Shown: one piece after another, positions 25,178 to 29,219 of the stretch
Position numbering within the stretch: the stretch's first letter is position 1
Layout of the letters: every line of letters begins with the position of its first letter
Assembly (NCBI GenBank): GCA_900548515.1
Contig: URKU01000016.1
Coordinates: 1 to 29,219, forward strand
Source: an uncultured Collinsella sp.
GTDB taxonomy: Bacteria; Actinomycetota; Coriobacteriia; Coriobacteriales; Coriobacteriaceae
Reading direction: 5' to 3'
DNA length: 29,219 nucleotides
Translations under genes and position numbers: made by a program
Notes under the pieces: generated by a model
Database searches by the model: none
What the model saw: only the letters and a program-made list of their open reading frames with translations
What the model was told of the DNA's origin: nothing

Positions 25178-25310
25178 CATTCGTACGACAGCGCCGTGTG
25201 TCGTCGTTTAATAAATAATTATCTTTATTGATAAGAGTTTGTCATCCCTCATTCGGCGAGCGGCAAGGCAAAGCCGCCGAGGCTTATATCCCCGACGGCA
25301 TTACCCGGCG

Positions 25311-26381
25311 TTATCGACAAACCAAGTGGATCCTACTCGCATCGAAGTGCATGCGCAGCGTCTCGCCTGCTTGCGGTAGCTCATCGACAGGCACGCCCAC
25401 TTTGTTGACCTTCCACTGCAGGCGCGTCGGCGCGTCGGCGCGCGGCACGTCCAGCAACACCAGCCGCTCAAAGCGCGAATCGCTCACACGGGCCACGTGC
25501 AAATCGTAGCTGTTGCGACCTCGTTCCACGCGATTGTCAACATGGAAGTAGCTTGCGCGAACGCCCAGGTACGCCACATTATCGGGAACCGCGCGACCCA
25601 CGTTAAAGGTCATGCCCCAGTCGAGGGCCTCAACTTCTTCGTCGCCGATCTTGCGCGCCCGGCTTGTGTTCTTGCAGCCCGTCAGGCGCAGCGCCGCCAG
25701 CGTCTGCGGACGGCGGACCACGTCCTCGACGGAGCCGGTCTCCTCAACATGCCCGTCGTGCACCACGCAGATGCGCCCGCACAGGCGGCACGCCTCGTCG
25801 ATGTCGTGGCTCACGTAGAGCACGGTGCGGTTGCATACATCGAACAGGTCGAGCATGTTCTGCTCGAGCGCGCTCTTAAGATAGGAATCGAGCGCGCTCA
25901 TGGGCTCGTCGAACATAAAGATGCCCGGATGTGCCGCCACCATGCGGGCAAGCGCCACGCGTTGTTGCTGGCCACCCGAGAGCCGCGCGGGATAACGGTC
26001 GGCGAAATCGGCCAGGCCAAAGATGCCCAGGTAGCGCTCAGCAAGTTTTTTACGCGCCGCGGCGTCGCCCGCATCCTTTACGCCGGCGCATACGTTATCG
26101 GCCACCGTCATGTTGGGAAACAGCTGATAGTTTTGGAACAACAGGGCACATTTGCGCTCCTGGGGCGACAGGTCGATGCCCGCCGCCGAGTCAAAAAAGG
26201 TCACACCGTTGACGACGGTCTTGCCCACGTCGGGCGTCTCCACGCCGGCAATGCAGCGCAGCGTGCAGCTCTTGCCGCAACCCGAGGCGCCCAGCAGCGC
26301 CACACGCTCCTCGCCGGCCTCAAGCTGCATGTCGAGCATAAACCCGGGATAGCGCTTTTTGATATCCAGAACGAGCGACAT
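25311..26381 (-). CDS. modC: Molybdate ABC transporter ATP-binding protein
   Basis: Encodes 356 residues. ATPase motifs: Walker A GASGCGKS (31-38), Q-loop FQNYQLFP (82-89), signature LSGGQQQR (134-141), Walker B IFMFDEP (154-160) and switch His192 in SHD. After residue about 225 a C-terminal domain follows that is not the standard MOP/TOBE sequence by eye but has the right length for one; it could be the oxyanion-sensing domain. Hydrolyses ATP to drive import through ModB. It follows modB with a three-base gap; GGGAGG overlaps the end of modB. Molybdate and tungstate uptake cannot be told apart from this subunit. Confidence 0.9.
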   Translation of the reverse strand: MSLVLDIKKRYPGFMLDMQLEAGEERVALLGASGCGKSCTLRCIAGVETPDVGKTVVNGVTFFDSAAGIDLSPQERKCALLFQNYQLFPNMTVADNVCAGVKDAGDAAARKKLAERYLGIFGLADFADRYPARLSGGQQQRVALARMVAAHPGIFMFDEPMSALDSYLKSALEQNMLDLFDVCNRTVLYVSHDIDEACRLCGRICVVHDGHVEETGSVEDVVRRPQTLAALRLTGCKNTSRARKIGDEEVEALDWGMTFNVGRAVPDNVAYLGVRASYFHVDNRVERGRNSYDLHVARVSDSRFERLVLLDVPRADAPTRLQWKVNKVGVPVDELPQAGETLRMHFDASRIHLVCR

Positions 26382-26384
26382 GGC

Positions 26385-27827
26385 CTATCGACCTCCCTTC
26401 GCGACCGCGTCATCGCGCATAAGCTCGGCCAGCGCCTCGCGATCGATTCGCAGGGCATCGCCGCCCGCCGGGTCGAGCGAATCACCCTGTCCGGCGAGGT
26501 CTTTGGCCTGCTTGCGCCCCGCATGGGAAAGGCCCCGCTCGCGATACTTTTGCGAATGCGCCGTGTACATGTTGATGAATAGGATGACCAGGAAACTGAA
26601 CGCAATCACAACGGCGACCCAAAAGAGGGCCACCGAGGTGTTGCCGCCCATCCACTCAAAGTAAATCGCAATGGGGATGGTCTGCGTAATGCCGGCGTAG
26701 TTGCCCGCAAAGAACAGCGTGCAGCCAAACTCTCCCATCGCGCGGGCAAAGGCGAGGACCGTACCAGCGGCAATAGAAGGCCACCCAAGCGGCATCATAA
26801 GCTTGGCAAAGATGCGACGCTCGGACCATCCCAGGGTTCGCGCGGCGTCAAGCATCTGCGTGTCGAGGCTCTCAAAGGCGCCGAGCGCCGTACGGTAGAC
26901 CAGGGGGAACGATACCACCACGGCAGAGATCACCGCCGCCGGCCACGTAAAGACAATCGAGACGCCGTGCGCAATCAGCCACTGGCCCACCCCGGTCGAG
27001 CGACCAAACAGCATAAGCAGCAAAAAGCCGCAGACCGTGGGCGGCAACACCATGGGGATGGTAAAGACCGAGTCGAGCAGGCCCTTGATGCGACTCGAGG
27101 TACCCATAGTCTTCCACGCGGCGAACAGGCCCAGCGCAAGGGAGATCACCAGGGCAAGGCCGCTCGTTTTAATGGACACCCAAAACGGGCGATAGTCGAT
27201 GTCGCCCAAAAAGGAGACCAGAGAGGTCAAGGGCCCTTGCTCATCCCGCAACATGACAGACGACGCCTCTACCATTTGAGCGCTATCAAGCCAACGCGCG
27301 CCGCCCTTGGCATCACCCGAGGCTGATGCAATCACCACATAGCGGTCCCCATCCGCACCGCGCTCATCAAAGCCATAGGTATACCCGCCGGCATCAAACG
27401 TTGTTTCCGCCGTGACATACCAAGGAAGATCCACGTCCCCCAGCCGCGCACCTCCCATGCAGTTTGCGCTGTCGAGGTCACAGACGAGGGCCTTGAGACC
27501 CGATACGCACTCGTTGTCCTGCGGATCCAATCCATACTTCTCGACCGCCTTGGGCGATATCCACGCCACAACGCGATCGGCAGCAGGCGCCACTACAAGG
27601 TCCACATCCTCGTCAACGGGAAACCGGTAGCCCTCAGGCTGGCCCTCCATGGCACGAGCGGTCCCCTTCGCCAACCGCTCAAAACCCTCGATTCCATAGG
27701 AAAGCCCATGAGCGGTCGCAGCAACCTGGGCCCCGTCCTCGGCGTCCCCGGCAAACGCAAATCCCGGCACCCAGCAAAGCGCGAAGGTCAAAGCACAGGC
27801 GACAAGCATGCGGAATCTATTAAGCAC
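26385..27827 (-). CDS. modB: Molybdate ABC permease ModB with an N-terminal extracytoplasmic domain
   Basis: Encodes 480 residues, about twice the length of a usual ModB. Residues 1-26 (start GTG at 27827, GGAG six bases upstream) are a signal sequence ending GFAFA. Residues 27-about 210 are a soluble exported domain with Cys107, Cys116 and Cys123 and no recognised family. From residue 211 (DYRPFWVSIKTSGLALVISL) the permease begins, with several membrane helices and the EAA loop LDAARTLGWSERRIFAKLMMPLGWPSI that docks onto ModC. A 60-residue charged cytoplasmic tail ends the protein. The fusion is unusual; it may be a built-in second binding domain. Placed between modA and modC, which supports the substrate assignment. 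An in-frame extension to 27896 overlaps modA and has no signal. Confidence 0.88.
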   Translation of the reverse strand: MLNRFRMLVACALTFALCWVPGFAFAGDAEDGAQVAATAHGLSYGIEGFERLAKGTARAMEGQPEGYRFPVDEDVDLVVAPAADRVVAWISPKAVEKYGLDPQDNECVSGLKALVCDLDSANCMGGARLGDVDLPWYVTAETTFDAGGYTYGFDERGADGDRYVVIASASGDAKGGARWLDSAQMVEASSVMLRDEQGPLTSLVSFLGDIDYRPFWVSIKTSGLALVISLALGLFAAWKTMGTSSRIKGLLDSVFTIPMVLPPTVCGFLLLMLFGRSTGVGQWLIAHGVSIVFTWPAAVISAVVVSFPLVYRTALGAFESLDTQMLDAARTLGWSERRIFAKLMMPLGWPSIAAGTVLAFARAMGEFGCTLFFAGNYAGITQTIPIAIYFEWMGGNTSVALFWVAVVIAFSFLVILFINMYTAHSQKYRERGLSHAGRKQAKDLAGQGDSLDPAGGDALRIDREALAELMRDDAVAKGGR

Positions 27828-27895
27828 GAAAAGCTCCAAGCGAATACAAGAACGGAGTGAAACACAAAACGATGGAATTATCGCGCCAAGCCGCA

Positions 27896-28771
27896 CTACT
27901 CGGAAAGCTCAAAGCCGTACTTGCCCCAAATCTTCTGGGCCTTCTTGTTGGTCAGGCAGAAGTCGATGAACGCCTTGGCCTCGTCGGCGTGCTCGGAGCT
28001 CTCGGCGACGGCACCGGGATACACGATGGGCTTGTGCGAGTCCTCGGGGCACACGAAGGCCTCCTCGATGCCGTCGTAGCGGAAGATGTCGGAGCTGTAG
28101 ACAAAACCCGCCACGCAGTCGCCTGTAGAGACGTAAGACGCAGCGGTGCCGACCTTGTCGGCCAGGGCTACCTTGTCGGCGAGCTCGGGCGCGTACTCGC
28201 CGTCGTCGCCCTCGGTACCGGTATAGAGGCCCACGGAAGCCAGCGCCTGGTTGGCGTACTTGCCGGCGGGGACGGTCTTGGCGTCGCCGATGGCAATCTT
28301 ACCGTCCAGATTCGCGACGTCGGCGATGGCCTCGACCTTAGTATCGGAGCCCTCGGCGCGAATGATCACGAGGTCGTTGACGAACATGTCCTCACGCGTG
28401 TCGGCATCGACGAGCTCGGCGGCTTCGGCGTCGTCCATGGTGCCCTTGGAGGCCGTGATGAACACGTCGACGGCGGCACCGGCGCGCATCTGCTCGACAA
28501 GGTCGCCAGACGCCTTAAACTGCGTGTCGGCAAACGTGGTGCCGGTCTGCTCGGTGTAGAGCTCCTGAACCTCGGGCAGAGCTTTCTCGAGCGAGTTAGC
28601 GGCAAAGACCTGCAGCTCGACAGCCTTCTTCTTAGAGGAAGACTTGACGGAGCCGGCATCGGAACCAGCGGGCTCGGACGTCTTGTTGCCCGAGCAGCCG
28701 GCAAGGCCAAGGCCGGCGGCAGCGGCAGCAGAAAGCGAGACAAAACCGCGGCGTGAAACCATATCGAACAT
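27896..28771 (-). CDS. modA: Molybdate-binding lipoprotein ModA
   Basis: Encodes 291 residues. N-terminus MFDMVSRRGFVSLSAAAAAGLGLAGC: twin arginines at 7-8 in SRRGFVS and a lipobox ending at Cys26, so it is probably exported by Tat and lipid-anchored. Then a Ser/Lys linker and the ModA-type binding protein: VFAANSLEKALPEV, FADTQFKASGDLVEQMRAGAAVDVFITASKGTMDDAE, GKIAIGDAKTVPAGKYANQAL, VGTAASYVSTGDCVAGFVYSSD and YPGAVAESSEHADEAKAFIDF. It captures molybdate or tungstate outside the membrane. I start at the ATG at 28771 with AAAGGG six bases upstream, not the in-frame TTG at 28777. First gene of modABC. Confidence 0.92.
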   Translation of the reverse strand: MFDMVSRRGFVSLSAAAAAGLGLAGCSGNKTSEPAGSDAGSVKSSSKKKAVELQVFAANSLEKALPEVQELYTEQTGTTFADTQFKASGDLVEQMRAGAAVDVFITASKGTMDDAEAAELVDADTREDMFVNDLVIIRAEGSDTKVEAIADVANLDGKIAIGDAKTVPAGKYANQALASVGLYTGTEGDDGEYAPELADKVALADKVGTAASYVSTGDCVAGFVYSSDIFRYDGIEEAFVCPEDSHKPIVYPGAVAESSEHADEAKAFIDFCLTNKKAQKIWGKYGFELSE

Positions 28772-28831
28772 ATTCAACCCTTTCGAACGCTATGCCCGGG
28801 CACCCCGCCGCAGGCTTTATTATGTTACTAG

Positions 28832-28884
28832 ATTATACTTCCGCGCGAATAATGATAATGAGAAATTATTCTCGCTAGAGAATA
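28832..28884 (-). promoter_or_regulatory. modA promoter with palindromic operator candidates
   Basis: Perfect TATAAT on the minus strand at 28837-28832, about 60 bases before the start. The -35 region (CATTAT, 17 bases up) is poor. Next to it lie two inverted repeats: AATAAT/ATTATT at 28848-28853 and 28865-28870, and TATTCTC-GCTA-GAGAATA at 28867-28884. Their place at and just above -35 fits a metal- or oxyanion-responsive regulator; no ModE match is claimed. Confidence 0.55.
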
Positions 28885-28924
28885 TAGTTTCGAGTTGCCG
28901 TGCACCTCGGCGTCGCTTCGGCGG

Positions 28925-28961
28925 AAAACAAAGGCGGAGCAGCCGTTCAGGTCGCCCCGCC
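28925..28961 (-). terminator. Intrinsic terminator after the MogA/MoaB gene
   Basis: GGCGGGGC and GCTCCGCC pair on the minus strand (28961-28933, one G-U), followed by TTTGTTTT at 28932-28925. Located 13 bases past the stop at 28975, separating the molybdopterin gene from modABC. Confidence 0.7.
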
Positions 28962-28974
28962 GCAGGTAAACCGC

Positions 28975-29219
28975 TTATTTGGTATGTCCGCCGCCCGCCG
29001 TCATTTGGGCCGCATGCTCCAGCTGATCGCTCACGGCCTCCCAGCTTTCGCGGGCCGCTTTCGTGGATCCCGGAAAGTTGATGACAAGCGTATGCCCACG
29101 CTGCATGCACACGGCGCGCGAGAGCATAGCGCGGCGCGTCTTGGTCATGGAGTACGCACGGATTGCCTCTGCAATACCCGGCACATCGCGGTCGCAGACG
29201 GCACGCGTCGCCTCGGGCG
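28975..29219 (-). CDS. Molybdopterin adenylyltransferase MogA/MoaB family, C-terminal part
   Basis: The frame is open to the right edge, so only the last 81 residues or so are present; the internal GTG at 29184 is not the start. Visible pattern: PEAT...DRDVPGIAEAIRAYSMTKTRRAMLSRAV, RGHTLVINFPGSTKAARESWEAVSDQLEHA. The PGSTKAARE motif and the VPGIAEAIR helix are typical of the MogA/MoaB family, which adenylates molybdopterin before molybdate insertion. It may be a free-standing protein or the end of a MoaC-MoaB fusion; the missing part would tell. Neighbour of modABC on the same strand. Confidence 0.88.
   Translation of the reverse strand, partial: PEATRAVCDRDVPGIAEAIRAYSMTKTRRAMLSRAVCMQRGHTLVINFPGSTKAARESWEAVSDQLEHAAQMTAGGGHTK

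Larger units (their letters stand above)
24882..25310 (-). other. 429-base gene-poor leader between modC and the selenium/dehydratase operon
   Basis: Contains, on the minus strand: a GC-rich hairpin just after modC (GCGGC/GCCGC near 25260-25277, no T-run); an AT-rich stretch 25205-25240; an inverted repeat and promoter at 25140-25177; the small leader ORF; its hairpin; and about 140 bases of untranslated leader with nothing recognisable before the ATG at 24881. An 88-residue frame from a TTG at 25140 has no ribosome site and is not accepted. Confidence 0.7.

Noticed and set aside
25178..25310. Intrinsic terminator of modABC
   Set aside because: GC-rich pairing exists near 25260 but no T-run follows, so a firm call is not supported.
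28885..28974. Molybdenum-cofactor riboswitch upstream of modA
   Set aside because: The only clear structure is the terminator of the preceding gene, and it lies upstream of the modA -10 box, so it would not be in the mRNA.

Overview
The window looks like chromosome from a high-GC, anaerobic, gut-type actinobacterium of the class Coriobacteriia, most probably Collinsella or a close relative. This rests on base composition, the Mo/Se/2-hydroxyacyl-CoA-dehydratase-type anaerobic gene set, a very large actinobacterial cell-wall protein ending in an LAxTG sortase signal, and house style (strong GGAGG ribosome sites, GTG starts, stop/start overlaps). The genus is inference; no rRNA is present. From position 2203 to the right end every recognised gene lies on the minus strand.

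Layout, left to right. (1) 1-795: a RelB/DinJ-type antitoxin overlapping a PIN-domain partner whose catalytic acidic residues look partly lost. (2) 796-2183: an AbiEi-like/nuclease-like gene enclosed by two oppositely oriented palindromic elements that form 36-bp inverted termini. (3) 2203-2485: a tRNA-Pro/tRNA-Gly pair with a clear promoter and terminator. (4) 2497-3855: a BrnQ-type branched-chain amino acid carrier, with a terminator hairpin just ahead of its start. (5) 3974-16852: one 4292-residue exported protein with tandem leucine-rich modules, about 19 InlB B-type repeats, three large Ig/MBG-type modules, Pro-Asp-rich stalks and a sortase anchor. (6) 16979-24881: an eight-gene, apparently co-directional selenium locus. 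(7) 25311-28771: a molybdate ABC transporter (modA-modB-modC). (8) 28975-29219: the 3' end of a MogA/MoaB-type molybdopterin adenylyltransferase gene that runs off the window.

The selenium locus is the centre of interest. In transcription order it reads: 2-hydroxyacyl-CoA-dehydratase-like protein, YjiM/double-cubane-cluster-like protein, their ATP-dependent activator, a GT4 glycosyltransferase, SelD, YedF, a small DUF3343 (Se/S-carrier-like) protein, and a cysteine-desulfurase-family enzyme. SelD is itself a selenoprotein: its first 20 codons include an in-frame TGA at the catalytic position, which ordinary gene calling truncates. The last four genes are the known selenium-trafficking set associated with labile-selenium cofactors and molybdenum hydroxylases. 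Molybdate uptake and molybdopterin genes lie immediately upstream, so the right half of the window is a molybdenum-plus-selenium supply region. What is not standard is the tight coupling of selD to a glycosyltransferase (8-base overlap) and to an ATP-driven low-potential reductase/dehydratase pair, and the presence of two related, highly structured repeat elements at the 3' ends of the two dehydratase-like genes. A leader region before the operon holds a promoter, an inverted-repeat operator candidate, a small ORF ending in TGA and competing hairpins.

Limits: family assignments come from reading motifs, without database searches. Domain edges in the giant protein are approximate. Promoters and structures are read by eye.
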